From contig CAZPKC010000020.1 of NCBI GenBank assembly GCA_964587125.1, positions 1-38,452 of the forward strand: a stretch of 38,452 nucleotides of DNA. The letters run 5' to 3'. The notes below the pieces were generated by a model. The model searched no databases, had not been told where the DNA came from, and saw only the letters and a program-made list of their open reading frames with translations. The position numbers and the translations under genes are program-made. Source of the DNA: CAIXLI01 sp964587125 (GTDB lineage Bacteria > Pseudomonadota > Alphaproteobacteria > UBA9219). This document shows, one piece after another, positions 15,734-24,234 of this stretch (within the stretch, counting starts at the first letter, position 1; each line of letters opens with the position of its first letter).

Positions 15734-16180
15734 ATGAATAACGAAACTAAGACAGTCGAGATTTTTACCGACGGCGCGTGCAGCGGCAATCCGGGTCCCG
15801 GAGGCTGGGGCGTTTTGCTGCGCGCAGGCGGCGTCGAGAAAGAATTATCGGGCGGGGAAAATCCGACCACGAACAACCGCATGGAGCTTATGGCGGCGAT
15901 TTCGGGATTGGAAGCGTTGACGAAGCCCTCGACAGTCAAGCTTTATACCGACAGCCAGTACGTGCAAAAAGGCATCACCGAATGGCTGCCCGGATGGGTG
16001 AGGCGCGGATGGAAAACGGCCGACAAGAAGCCGGTCAAGAACGCCGATTTGTGGCAGCGTTTGGACGCCGCGCGCATGGGGCATAAGGTGGAATTTATTT
16101 GGGTGCGCGGCCACGACGGCCACGCCGAAAACGAACGCGTGGACAGGCTCGCGGTTGAGGCGATCGGAAGAGGGAGATAA
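15734..16180 (+). CDS. rnhA: Ribonuclease HI
   Basis: Cleaves the RNA strand of RNA-DNA hybrids (R-loops, primer removal) in the cytoplasm. 148 residues, standard length. The metal-binding carboxylates are Asp13 (FTDGACSGNPGPGGWG), Glu51 (NNRMEL), Asp73 (YTDSQYV) and Asp137 (NERVDRLA), and the catalytic His127 is in WVRGHDGH. The basic handle region (WVRRGWKTADKKPVKN) is present as in the E. coli enzyme. First gene of a three-gene operon with gaps of only two and three bases. Confidence 0.97.
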   Translation: MNNETKTVEIFTDGACSGNPGPGGWGVLLRAGGVEKELSGGENPTTNNRMELMAAISGLEALTKPSTVKLYTDSQYVQKGITEWLPGWVRRGWKTADKKPVKNADLWQRLDAARMGHKVEFIWVRGHDGHAENERVDRLAVEAIGRGR

Positions 16181-16182
16181 CG

Positions 16183-16587
16183 ATGTCGGGCGAATGCGAC
16201 CTTAAAGTTCTACTGCAAAGCATGACTCCGGAATTGTTGCCGGGCGTTTTTGTGTTTTGCACATTGCCGGAGGGCCAAGAGATTCCCCCCGGCCTTAAGC
16301 CGGTCAGCGTTTTTCGCGAACGCGAGGGAACCTCTATCTTAGTTCCGCGCGAAGAGGCGGAACGGGCTCAAATCCCATTCCAGTTTGCCGCTCGCCAGAT
16401 CACGCTGACGGTGCATTCGTCCCTTAATGCCGTCGGTTTTATGGCGGCCATCACAACCTGTCTGGCGCAGGAAAGTATCAGCGTAAACCCCGTGTCCGCT
16501 TTTTATCACGATCATCTGTTTGTGCCGGAAGATAGGGCTGACGATGCCATGCGGCTTTTGCGCGGCCTTTCCAAGCTTGAATGTTAG
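16183..16587 (+). CDS. ACT-domain protein (ACT_3/ACT_7 type)
   Basis: 134 residues in two parts: an N-terminal ACT_3-like half starting SGECDLKVLLQSMTPELLPG, VFVFCTL, and a C-terminal ACT half with the ligand-loop segment LTVHSSLNAVGFMAAI. Small stand-alone ACT proteins of this type bind amino acids or act as regulators, and their partner is generally unknown. It lies two bases after rnhA and three before the KamA-like gene. An amino-acid-sensing role beside a lysine-processing enzyme is conceivable but is inference. Confidence 0.82.
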   Translation: MSGECDLKVLLQSMTPELLPGVFVFCTLPEGQEIPPGLKPVSVFREREGTSILVPREEAERAQIPFQFAARQITLTVHSSLNAVGFMAAITTCLAQESISVNPVSAFYHDHLFVPEDRADDAMRLLRGLSKLEC

Positions 16588-16590
16588 GCC

Positions 16591-17628
16591 ATGTCTGATT
16601 TTTCTACCGCTCGTTCATTGGAAGATTTGATTGCGGCTGGCGTGTTGCCCGCCGCGACGCCTGAGCTTCGCAAAGTCGCAGCGCAGTATTCGGTCGCCGT
16701 GACGTCCGCAATGCTGGCTTTGATAAATCCAGAGGATCCTTTTGACCCTATCGCCGCGCAATTCGTGCCTTCGGAAAAAGAACTCGTTGTCCTTCCCGAA
16801 GAACTTTCCGATCCTATAGGCGACCGCGCGCATAGCCCCGTCGAGGGCGTCGTGCATCGGTATCCCGACCGCGTTTTGCTGAAGCTTCTGCATACGTGCC
16901 CCGTTTATTGCCGTTTTTGCTTCCGCCGCGAACAGGTCGGAAATGAAGGCGGGATATTGTCGCCCGAAGCGATGAAGAACGCGCTGGCCTATATCCGCGA
17001 GCATTCCGAAATTTGGGAAGTTGTTTTATCGGGCGGCGATCCGTTCGTTCTTTCGGACAGGCGGTTGGCGGAAATTGTGGCGGAGCTTAACAAAATCGGG
17101 CACGTAAAAGCGTTGCGCGTTCATACGCGCATGCCCGTGGCCGATCCGGCGCGCATTACGCCGGAATTGGTTGCGGCGCTTAGGGAACGCGCGCCCGTTT
17201 ATATTCTGCTTCATTGTAATCATGCGCGCGAATTGACGGCAGATGCGCGGGCGGCGTGCGCGCGTTTGGCCGACGCCGGTTTCTCTTTATTGTCGCAGAG
17301 CGTTCTTTTGCGCGGCATCAACGATACGGTCGAAAGTTTAAGCGATCTGATGCGCGCGCTCATCGAAAGCCGCGTCACGCCGCATTATTTGCATCACGGA
17401 GATTTGGCGCGCGGCACGAGCCATTTCCGCGTGCCCATTGCCGAGGGGCAGGCGCTTTTGAAGGCGATGCGCGGAAATTTGTCGGGGCTGTGCCAGCCGA
17501 CGTATATTCTCGATATTCCGGGCGGGCACGGAAAAGTGCCGATTGGGCCGGTGTTTGCTGTCGATAATAGCGACGGATGGGTGGTCGAGGATTTCCATGC
17601 GTGCGAGCATAAGTATCGGGAGAAATAA
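16591..17628 (+). CDS. KamA/EpmB-family radical SAM lysine 2,3-aminomutase
   Basis: The radical SAM cluster motif CPVYCRFC is at residues 103-110 (Cys103, Cys107, Cys110), followed by FRR. PLP lysine region is PGGHGKVPIG near the C-terminus. At 345 residues it lacks the C-terminal extension of fermentative lysine aminomutases and matches EpmB, which makes (R)-beta-lysine for modifying elongation factor P. No efp or epmA lies nearby, so the EF-P role is inferred from size and family only. The start follows the ACT gene by three bases. Confidence 0.88.
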   Translation: MSDFSTARSLEDLIAAGVLPAATPELRKVAAQYSVAVTSAMLALINPEDPFDPIAAQFVPSEKELVVLPEELSDPIGDRAHSPVEGVVHRYPDRVLLKLLHTCPVYCRFCFRREQVGNEGGILSPEAMKNALAYIREHSEIWEVVLSGGDPFVLSDRRLAEIVAELNKIGHVKALRVHTRMPVADPARITPELVAALRERAPVYILLHCNHARELTADARAACARLADAGFSLLSQSVLLRGINDTVESLSDLMRALIESRVTPHYLHHGDLARGTSHFRVPIAEGQALLKAMRGNLSGLCQPTYILDIPGGHGKVPIGPVFAVDNSDGWVVEDFHACEHKYREK

Positions 17629-17654
17629 CCTGACATTCCTTGGAGGGGAAGAAA

Positions 17655-18287
17655 ATGAACCACAGAGAACAAGTGCTGAGTTTTTTACAGAACAACGCTT
17701 CAAAAAAATTTTCAAACAGCGAAATTCGCTCACATATTAGGCTGAAACATCATCAAGAGGCGTTTCAAATTACACAGAGCCTTATGAAGGAAGGATGCAT
17801 TCAGGGCGAACATTTCGGGAAAGAATGGTTTTTTTGGAATAAATCCGGGGGCGTGGCCAAAAGCATCACAAAGCAGAGTGAAAAAAAAGATATATCCGAA
17901 GAGAACGACAATTTTTCATCGGCCGATGGTTCAGAAGATTCTGTAAAACGGCATATCCGTGATTGGCTTTCCGAAGATGGATGGAGGGTTGAAGTGAAGT
18001 GGGGAAAAGAACGCGGTATCGATATTTTCGCGTGCAAAAACGACATTTGTTGGATTATTGAAGCAAAAGGGATCGGAAAATATCAGCCCATGCGAGTAAA
18101 CTACTTTCTTGGAGCCCTCGCAGAGCTTATGCAAAGGATGAGTAATCCCCACGCTTTGTATTCTGTTGCCTTTCCGGATATCTCCCAATACAGAAGGCTT
18201 TGGGACAGACTGCCATCTCTTGCTAAAGAGCGCACTGGTGTTAGTGCCCTTTTTGTGAGCGATACGGGCAAAATCACTCGCGCTTGA
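17655..18287 (+). CDS. Winged-helix plus PD-(D/E)XK nuclease-like protein
   Basis: 210 residues. The N-terminal ~65 residues look like a winged-helix DNA-binding domain (REQVLSFLQNNASKKFSNSE onward). An acidic linker leads to a restriction-endonuclease-like fold: helix, GWRVEVKWGKERGIDIF (Asp123), then IIEAKG (Glu136-Ala137-Lys138), the D...ExK catalytic core. There is no methyltransferase or specificity gene beside it, so it is not a recognisable restriction system; a defence, repair or mobile-element nuclease are alternatives. I chose ATG 17655 with a strong GGAGGGGAAG site; an in-frame ATG at 17640 is upstream of that site. It converges on parC. Confidence 0.72.
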   Translation: MNHREQVLSFLQNNASKKFSNSEIRSHIRLKHHQEAFQITQSLMKEGCIQGEHFGKEWFFWNKSGGVAKSITKQSEKKDISEENDNFSSADGSEDSVKRHIRDWLSEDGWRVEVKWGKERGIDIFACKNDICWIIEAKGIGKYQPMRVNYFLGALAELMQRMSNPHALYSVAFPDISQYRRLWDRLPSLAKERTGVSALFVSDTGKITRA

Positions 18288-18333
18288 TCAGTCTCCGTAT
18301 TTTGTCATTCCGGATTTCGTAAAAATGACGATT

Positions 18334-20589
18334 CTATTTAAATTTATTGCTCCTATTGAACCCGTTCGGGGCGATGCGGCCCGCCTGGGCGCGGGCGCCT
18401 TTCCAGTTGCGCAAGTCGGATTCGGTGCGCGTTCTGTCGCCCGATTGCCATGTGAGGCCGTCTTTGAGGACAAAAGCTTTCACGTCCGAAAGTTTGCCGC
18501 CGCTGTATTTCTGTAAGATCACGCCGCGGCCGCGCGACATTTCGGGAAGCTCGGCGATCGGAAACAACAACATTTTGCGGTTCGTTCCGATGACCGCGAT
18601 CGTATCGCCAAGGGCGGGGGCGAAGACCGCCGCTTTGACGCCTTCGCCGACGTTCAGAATCTGTTTCCCGTTTTTGGTTTGAGCCAGAACGTCTTCGGCC
18701 TTCACGATAAAACCGCGCCCGTCGTTTGCCGCGACGACGAATTTTTGTTCAGGCGCGTACAAAGTCATGCCGATGATGTCGTCTTCGTTCGGCAGATCGG
18801 TCATCAGGCGCACGGGCTCGCCGAAGCCGCGTCCCGGCGGCAATTTGTCGCCCGAAAGCGTGTAAAAACGCCCGTTAGTGGCGAAGAGCAAAATTTTATC
18901 CGTCGTTTCGGCGTCGAGAATGAATCCTTCCTCGTCGCCTTCCTTGTATTTAATCGCTGCGCGTTGGGCCGCGTCGGTTGCGCTATGCCCGCGCATCGCG
19001 CGTATCCAGCCCATTTTCGAGCAAACGACCGTGATGTCTTCGCGCTCGATCACGGCTTCGACCGGAACGGCCAATTCGGCAGGCGCGTCGCCGATGATCG
19101 TGCGTCTTGCGCCGAGCTTCGTGTTTTTGCCGAAGCGTTTTTTCAGCTCAACGATTTCGGCGTCGATGGCTTGCCAGCGCGCGTCTTCGTTTTTCAAAAG
19201 TTTTTTCAAGCCCGCTTGCTTTTCAGCGAGAGTTTTCTGCTCGCCCTTGATCTGCATTTCTTCGAGCTTGCGGAGAGAGCGCAGGCGCATGTTCAAAATC
19301 GCTTCGGCTTGCGCGTCGGTCAGCTTGAACGCTTTCATCAAAATGGGCTTGGGCTCGTCCTCGGTGCGGATGATTTTGATGACTTTGTCGAGATTCAAAA
19401 AGGCGATCAGATAGCCGCCTAAAACTTCGAGCCGCGTTTCGATTTGCCGGAGCTGATAAGTGGATCGGCGGATCAGAACGTCCTGCCGATGATCGAGGTA
19501 AGCCCTTAAAACTCCCCGTAAATCCATGACGCGCGGCACGCAATCCTTGTCGAGAATGTTCATGTTCAACGGAATGCGGGCTTCCAAATCGCATTGGCGG
19601 AAAAGGGATTCCATCAGCACCGCTGGATCGACATTGCGGCTTTTGGGAGAAAGCACCACGCGCACGTCGTCGGCGGATTCGTCCACCACGTCGTCGAGCA
19701 AGGGAAGTTTGCGGGCTTGCAGCAATTCCGCCATTTTTTCGATGAGGCGCGATTTTTGCACCTGATAGGGAATTTCCGTGACGATAATCTGCCACGTGCC
19801 TTGCTTTAAATCTTCCTTATGCCATTTGGCGCGAAGGCGGAAACTGCCTTTGCCCGTTTTGTAGGATTCGATAATCGCGTCGGGGCTTTCGACAAGTTCG
19901 CCTCCTGTCGGGAAATCGGGGCCCGGCATGAAACCGACAAGCTTTTCGATGCCTGCGTTCGGCGTGTGGATCAGGTGGCGCAGCGCGTCGCAAATTTCCG
20001 AAACATTATGCGGAGGGATGCTGGTCGCCATGCCGACCGCGATGCCGTTCGTGCCGTTTGCCAGCAGATTAGGGAATGCGGCGGGCAGCACCGTGGGTTC
20101 GGTTTCGCTGCCGTCGTAGGTCGGGCGGAAATCGACGGCGTCTTCGTCGATGCCTTCGAGCATAAGCAGCGCGACATCGGTTAAACGCGCCTCGGTGTAA
20201 CGCATCGCGGCCGCGCTGTCGCCGTCGATGTTGCCGAAATTTCCCTGGCCTTCGACGAGCGGATAACGCTGGCTGAAATCCTGCGCGAGGCGAACCATCG
20301 CTTCGTATACTGCCGTGTCGCCGTGGGGATGGAATTTACCGATGACGTCGCCCACCACGCGCGCCGATTTCTTGGGCGGCAATGCCGGCTCCAACTTCAG
20401 GCCGCGCATCGCGTACATCAAACGCCGATGCACCGGCTTCATGCCGTCGCGCACGTCGGGCAAGGCGCGATCCATGATCGTGGACAGGGCGTAGGACAGA
20501 TACCGTTCCGACAAAGCCTCGCGCAGGGGCTTGTCGAGAATGTCCTGCGGCGGCTCGGGAGGGTTTGTTTTTAATGCGTTTTTTGCCAT
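18334..20589 (-). CDS. parC: DNA topoisomerase IV subunit A
   Basis: Breakage-reunion subunit that decatenates daughter chromosomes, working with ParE. 751 residues. The N-terminal block PLREALSERYLSYALSTI, the DGMKPVHRR motif and catalytic Tyr131 (AAMRYTEARL) are all intact. In the quinolone-determining region, HPHGDTAVYEAM, the position equal to E. coli Ser80 is Thr92 and that equal to Glu84 is Glu96. The C-terminal beta-pinwheel repeats (residues ~500-720) are present but the domain is compact. ParC rather than GyrA is indicated by the absence of a GyrA-box and the ParC-like N-terminus. parE is not in the window. Confidence 0.95.
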   Translation of the reverse strand: MAKNALKTNPPEPPQDILDKPLREALSERYLSYALSTIMDRALPDVRDGMKPVHRRLMYAMRGLKLEPALPPKKSARVVGDVIGKFHPHGDTAVYEAMVRLAQDFSQRYPLVEGQGNFGNIDGDSAAAMRYTEARLTDVALLMLEGIDEDAVDFRPTYDGSETEPTVLPAAFPNLLANGTNGIAVGMATSIPPHNVSEICDALRHLIHTPNAGIEKLVGFMPGPDFPTGGELVESPDAIIESYKTGKGSFRLRAKWHKEDLKQGTWQIIVTEIPYQVQKSRLIEKMAELLQARKLPLLDDVVDESADDVRVVLSPKSRNVDPAVLMESLFRQCDLEARIPLNMNILDKDCVPRVMDLRGVLRAYLDHRQDVLIRRSTYQLRQIETRLEVLGGYLIAFLNLDKVIKIIRTEDEPKPILMKAFKLTDAQAEAILNMRLRSLRKLEEMQIKGEQKTLAEKQAGLKKLLKNEDARWQAIDAEIVELKKRFGKNTKLGARRTIIGDAPAELAVPVEAVIEREDITVVCSKMGWIRAMRGHSATDAAQRAAIKYKEGDEEGFILDAETTDKILLFATNGRFYTLSGDKLPPGRGFGEPVRLMTDLPNEDDIIGMTLYAPEQKFVVAANDGRGFIVKAEDVLAQTKNGKQILNVGEGVKAAVFAPALGDTIAVIGTNRKMLLFPIAELPEMSRGRGVILQKYSGGKLSDVKAFVLKDGLTWQSGDRTRTESDLRNWKGARAQAGRIAPNGFNRSNKFK

Positions 20590-20775
20590 GCGCGAGGGTT
20601 ATCAGTAATTTTGATTCTGCGAAAGTATTTTAACCTTATTATTTGACGAAAATTTACACGGGCGGTTCAGGCAATGCCATAACGGAAATTTAATACTTGT
20701 TGTGTAAGCGCAAAGATCAACGCGCGTTTAATGAACATGCGACTTGTCCGTTTTTCACTCAAACAGGAGGTTCCG

Positions 20776-21135
20776 ATGAAGAAATATGTGCTTTTAACTG
20801 CGGTGGCGCTGATTCTGGCGGCTCCGGGAATAGCCTTAAGTCAAAACGCTCCGAGCGGAAACGGCGGCGGCTTCCGCGGAGGCCCAGGCGGCCCCGATGG
20901 TCCCGGAGCCCAGGGCATGCAAGAGGAAAACGGACACCAAGGGAATGGAGAACGGTTTCAGGAGCATAAAGCCGAAATGCTGAAACGCCTTAACGAGCAT
21001 CTTGCCGAGGTTCAGAAAAGAATAAGCTGCGTTCAGGCTGCCGCCAATCACGAAGCGTTACGCGCCTGCATGCCGGAAAGAGGCGAGGGGCCTCAAGGGG
21101 GCAGGGGGATGCAGGGAGGCGAAAGGCCGCAATAG
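20776..21135 (+). CDS. Small secreted periplasmic protein
   Basis: 119 residues. I chose ATG 20776 with AGGAGG just upstream; the frame extends to 20731 but lacks a ribosome site there. A signal peptide ends near ALSQ (about residue 22), a Gly/Pro-rich low-complexity stretch follows, then an amphipathic helix (HKAEMLKRLNEHLAEVQKRI) with two Cys spaced by 14 residues (SCVQAA, RACMPE) that may form a disulfide. The tail is Gly/Gln-rich. I do not know a function. It is a single gene divergent from parC and ends at a terminator. Confidence 0.7.
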   Translation: MKKYVLLTAVALILAAPGIALSQNAPSGNGGGFRGGPGGPDGPGAQGMQEENGHQGNGERFQEHKAEMLKRLNEHLAEVQKRISCVQAAANHEALRACMPERGEGPQGGRGMQGGERPQ

Positions 21136-21176
21136 AAAGTGCGGTGTTTTTTTCGTTACAGCTAAAAACTTGATCG

Positions 21177-22748
21177 TTATGTTCGATCCGCTTTTCCCGC
21201 CGCGTCAAATTGATGCGGCGGGTTTTGCGTTTTCTGCGCCGAAGCATCCGTTTGAGCCGTGCGCTGACGCCAATAGTTACCCCTGTCTTGATAGATTCTG
21301 CACGCGTCTTCTGTGGCCCGCAGCGCCAGCGAAAGGCTTGGACGCGTCTGTGCGGAAGGGGATAATTCTTTGCGTTGCGCTTGCGAAAACAGATCGCGCA
21401 AAAGGGAAAAACGCCATTTTTCGGCGGGAAGCTCATATAATTTTTCAAGCGTTGAGCGGTAAGGTTCGGGAAATCCTTCGGGATTGAACGAAGGCGGCCG
21501 GATCGGATCGGGCGCGAACGCGCGAGCGCTGACGACTTCGCGCATGAAGATCATAAACGACAAAAAAATGTTATGCGGCCAAACGCAATCGTTCGTGTTT
21601 TCGGAAATGGCCCCGTAGTCGATCAACGTGGCGCGACCGTCCGGCTCGATGAGGATGTTCCATGTCCTGAGATCGTCGTGATAGAGGCCGGTTGCTTCCA
21701 GTGCCGCAAGCTGCTCCAGAACGCCCCCTATAACCGCGGATGCGTCGTAGGATTTTTTGGAGCGAATACGGTCGAGCAGCAAATCGCCCGGAAACATCTC
21801 GCGCGCCAGCCAGGATTCACGCTCGTGCTCGCCATGCAAAAGCAATTTCGGGGTTTTAAAATTCGCGGGAGGGTTGCTTAAGAAGCGAACTTCGTTTTCG
21901 TGTTCACGCGCGTTGGGCTCGCGTTTATCCGCGTTATCGAGCGCATATATTTTCGCCAAAACGCCGTTGCCGAAAAAAGTGCGGCGCGTTCCGAGGCTCG
22001 CATTGTTCGCGAACGCGTGCGATTGATCCGTCCAGTTCTCGAAAGCCTCCGCGCGATCGTTCAGGAACCAGTATGTGTTGCTGGCGACGTAAAGAGGGCG
22101 GGTAATGGGCGACAGATGCGTGCCGTTTTGGGCAAGCTCGTGGACGAAGGCGTAAGATTCCAGAAGGCATTTGGGATTTTGCGGTTGCGACGGAGCCCAA
22201 GCGGGAGGCTCGCTTGAAAGTGCCATTTCGAAAACGCCCGCGGCGGTCTTGGCCGCCAGAACGGCGATCATTTTTTGAACCGAGGCGACGCCCTTGCTGT
22301 GGACAAGGTGATGAAAAACGCTTAACCCCAGCACGAGATCGTATTGGTCTTGTTCGAGTCCGGCGATGACTTTCTCGACAAGGCCCGTTTGAAAACTGGC
22401 TTTAAATTCGGAATGTTCCGCAGCCAGCGCCTTGCAAACGGCGATGTTCGGTTCCTGAAAATCGACGCCGAAAACCGTCGCTCCGAGTTCGGCGAGGCTG
22501 AGGCTGAAAAATCCCTGCGCGCATCCCAGATCAAGCACGCGCAAGGGACGGCCGAGTTTCGCCGCAAGCGTTTTATAGATTTGCGCGACGGAAGCGAGGC
22601 GGTCTTCGCAGGCGCGGCTGGCTTGAGCGGAAAATTCGGAATGCCCGAAGATGGGCTGATAGACTTCGGGAAGCGCGGCAACCAACCTGCCGATGGAATT
22701 TTTCGCGCTTTTATTTTTCGGAACGTCGTTACCGTCGTTATCATCCAT
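21177..22748 (-). CDS. WbdD-like bifunctional methyltransferase-kinase
   Basis: 523 residues. The N-terminal SAM-dependent methyltransferase has motif I VLDLGCAQG (residues 71-79) and the GVDFQE acidic motif II. The C-terminal kinase has the catalytic loop YHDDLRTWNIL (His357, Asp359, Asn364) and the metal-binding LIDYGA (Asp377). This domain order matches WbdD, which caps the growing end of O-polysaccharide with phosphate and methyl groups to set chain length. A short charged C-terminal tail replaces the long coiled coil of E. coli WbdD. No O-antigen polymerase or ABC exporter is adjacent, so chain-length control is inference. Confidence 0.78.
   Translation of the reverse strand: MDDNDGNDVPKNKSAKNSIGRLVAALPEVYQPIFGHSEFSAQASRACEDRLASVAQIYKTLAAKLGRPLRVLDLGCAQGFFSLSLAELGATVFGVDFQEPNIAVCKALAAEHSEFKASFQTGLVEKVIAGLEQDQYDLVLGLSVFHHLVHSKGVASVQKMIAVLAAKTAAGVFEMALSSEPPAWAPSQPQNPKCLLESYAFVHELAQNGTHLSPITRPLYVASNTYWFLNDRAEAFENWTDQSHAFANNASLGTRRTFFGNGVLAKIYALDNADKREPNAREHENEVRFLSNPPANFKTPKLLLHGEHERESWLAREMFPGDLLLDRIRSKKSYDASAVIGGVLEQLAALEATGLYHDDLRTWNILIEPDGRATLIDYGAISENTNDCVWPHNIFLSFMIFMREVVSARAFAPDPIRPPSFNPEGFPEPYRSTLEKLYELPAEKWRFSLLRDLFSQAQRKELSPSAQTRPSLSLALRATEDACRIYQDRGNYWRQRTAQTDASAQKTQNPPHQFDAAGKADRT
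21196..21226 (+). terminator. Rho-independent terminator of the small secreted protein gene
   Basis: CCCGCCGC (21196-21203) pairs perfectly with GCGGCGGG (21215-21222) around an 11-nt loop and is followed by TTTT and a further T-rich stretch. It works on the plus strand and lies inside the 3' coding end of the opposite-strand methyltransferase-kinase gene. Confidence 0.7.
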
Positions 22749-22804
22749 CGGAATTTTCCTTGCGGGCGAACAAAAAAAGAGAGAACGCGAAGGGCGTCAC
22801 CATA

Positions 22805-22978
22805 ATATCAGCGGGTCCATGAAATCCGATACGCAAGGAGACATCGCTCGCTCTGCGCTTCGCCTGTCGCTTGCCGGACTAACCATATTGTTACTAACGG
22901 TTTCTTCAGTCCGGCGAGCGACAGGCTTTACGCAACCACTCGTGACCCAAGCGAGTCATTTCAGGGGATCGTCAGTAT
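22805..22978 (+). repeat. MITE-like interspersed repeat, copy 3
   Basis: Third copy of the 174-bp element, in the same orientation as the copy at 4278. The central 18-bp stem has full pairing apart from one base. The left terminal repeat is ATATCAGCGGG and the right has decayed to GTCAGTAT. It fills most of the 314-bp gap 22749-23062, between the start of the WbdD-like gene and the 3' end of the radical SAM gene. Confidence 0.85.
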
Positions 22979-23062
22979 AACAAATCCGCGAAGCTATGGA
23001 AGCCCACGGATTCTGACGATTTGGCGCTAAAAACGAGCTGTTTTTACAAAGCCGGAAGGCCT

Positions 23063-24124
23063 TTATCTTTGCTGCGATCCGAACGAACCGACGTCATCGT
23101 CGAACCGCCCGGCGACAGGCGCGCCGCATTTCGGGCATTTTCCGTTTCTCGCGAGCGCGTAGCTCTTAATCTCATACCGATCCCGAACGACCAGCGCCGC
23201 GCCGCAGGCCGCGCAATAAGTCGCCTCTCCGTCCGCATGGCTCACGTTGCCCGTGTACACGTGCCTGAGGCCTTTTTCGAGCGCGATGTCTCTCGCGCGA
23301 ACGAGCGTGGCCAAAGGAGTCGCCGGAACGCCGGTCAGTTTGTAAGCCGGATGAAAAGCCGAAAAGTGCAAGGGCGACTCCGGCCCCAGCTCATGAAATA
23401 TCCAATCGGAAAGAGCCCCAATCTCCGCGTCGGAGTCGTTCGATCCGGGAATAAGAAGCGTGGTGATCTCAAGCCAAACATTGGTCTTGCGCTTCACGTA
23501 TTTCAGCGTATCCAAAACGGGCTGCAAATGCGCGCCCGACATTTTGAAATAGAAATCGTCGCTGAACGCCTTCAGATCGACGTTGGCGGCGTCCATTTTC
23601 GAATAGAAATCACGCCGCGCCTCGTCGTGCATATAACCCGCCGTGACGGCGACCGTTTTTATCCCCCGCGCGTGGCAGGCATCGGCGACATCCATGGCGT
23701 ATTCGGCGAAAATGACGGGATCGTTGTACGTGAAGGCCACGCTTTTGCAGCCGTACCGCGAGGCGGCCTCGGCGATCGTCTCGGCCGAGGCTTGCTCCAT
23801 CAACCGGTCCATATCCTTGTCCTTGCTGATGTCCCAATTCTGGCAGAACTTGCAGGCCAGATTGCATCCCACGGTCCCGAAAGAGAGAACGCTCGATCCC
23901 GGATAAAAATGATACAGCGGTTTTTTCTCGATGGGATCGATGCAGAATCCCGACGACTTTCCATAGGCGGTTAAAATCATCCGCTCGCCGTCGCGCTTTC
24001 GCACGAAGCATGCGCCGCGCTGGCCGTCGCGCAGTTTGCAATCGCGCGGGCATAGGTCGCATTGAACGCGGCCCTCGCCGGTTTGGTGCCAATACCTTGC
24101 AACGTATGAGTTTTCCTGCGCCAT
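23063..24124 (-). CDS. amrS: AmmeMemoRadiSam system radical SAM enzyme
   Basis: 353 residues. The radical SAM motif is CNLACKFCQNW. It is preceded by a family-specific N-terminal Cys cluster (CDLCPRDCKLRDGQRGAC), and a C-terminal zinc ribbon follows (CAACG...CPKCG). The enzyme co-occurs with Memo and AMMECR1 proteins in many bacteria and archaea; the reaction is not settled in anything I can rely on. Here it is divergent from the fused Memo-AMMECR1 gene over about 110 bp, which supports a shared pathway and perhaps a shared control region (TATACT and TATAGT -10-like boxes face opposite ways there). Confidence 0.92.
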   Translation of the reverse strand: MAQENSYVARYWHQTGEGRVQCDLCPRDCKLRDGQRGACFVRKRDGERMILTAYGKSSGFCIDPIEKKPLYHFYPGSSVLSFGTVGCNLACKFCQNWDISKDKDMDRLMEQASAETIAEAASRYGCKSVAFTYNDPVIFAEYAMDVADACHARGIKTVAVTAGYMHDEARRDFYSKMDAANVDLKAFSDDFYFKMSGAHLQPVLDTLKYVKRKTNVWLEITTLLIPGSNDSDAEIGALSDWIFHELGPESPLHFSAFHPAYKLTGVPATPLATLVRARDIALEKGLRHVYTGNVSHADGEATYCAACGAALVVRDRYEIKSYALARNGKCPKCGAPVAGRFDDDVGSFGSQQR

Positions 24125-24234
24125 GATGAACGGGCCTTTTTGTCTTCGGCTGATAGAGAGTATACTCCCCTCGTCGTTTTCGGGAAGGTTATAGCCGCAG
24201 TATAGTCCTTCTTCTTCTGGCCGTGGGGGATGGC

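Noticed and set aside
18334..20589. Quinolone-resistance mutation in parC (Thr at the Ser80 position)
   Set aside because: Ser/Thr variation here is common natural variation and does not by itself indicate selected resistance.
23021..23974. 317-codon open frame on the plus strand
   Set aside because: Fully antisense to the radical SAM gene, which has clear family motifs; the plus-strand translation shows no recognisable domain.
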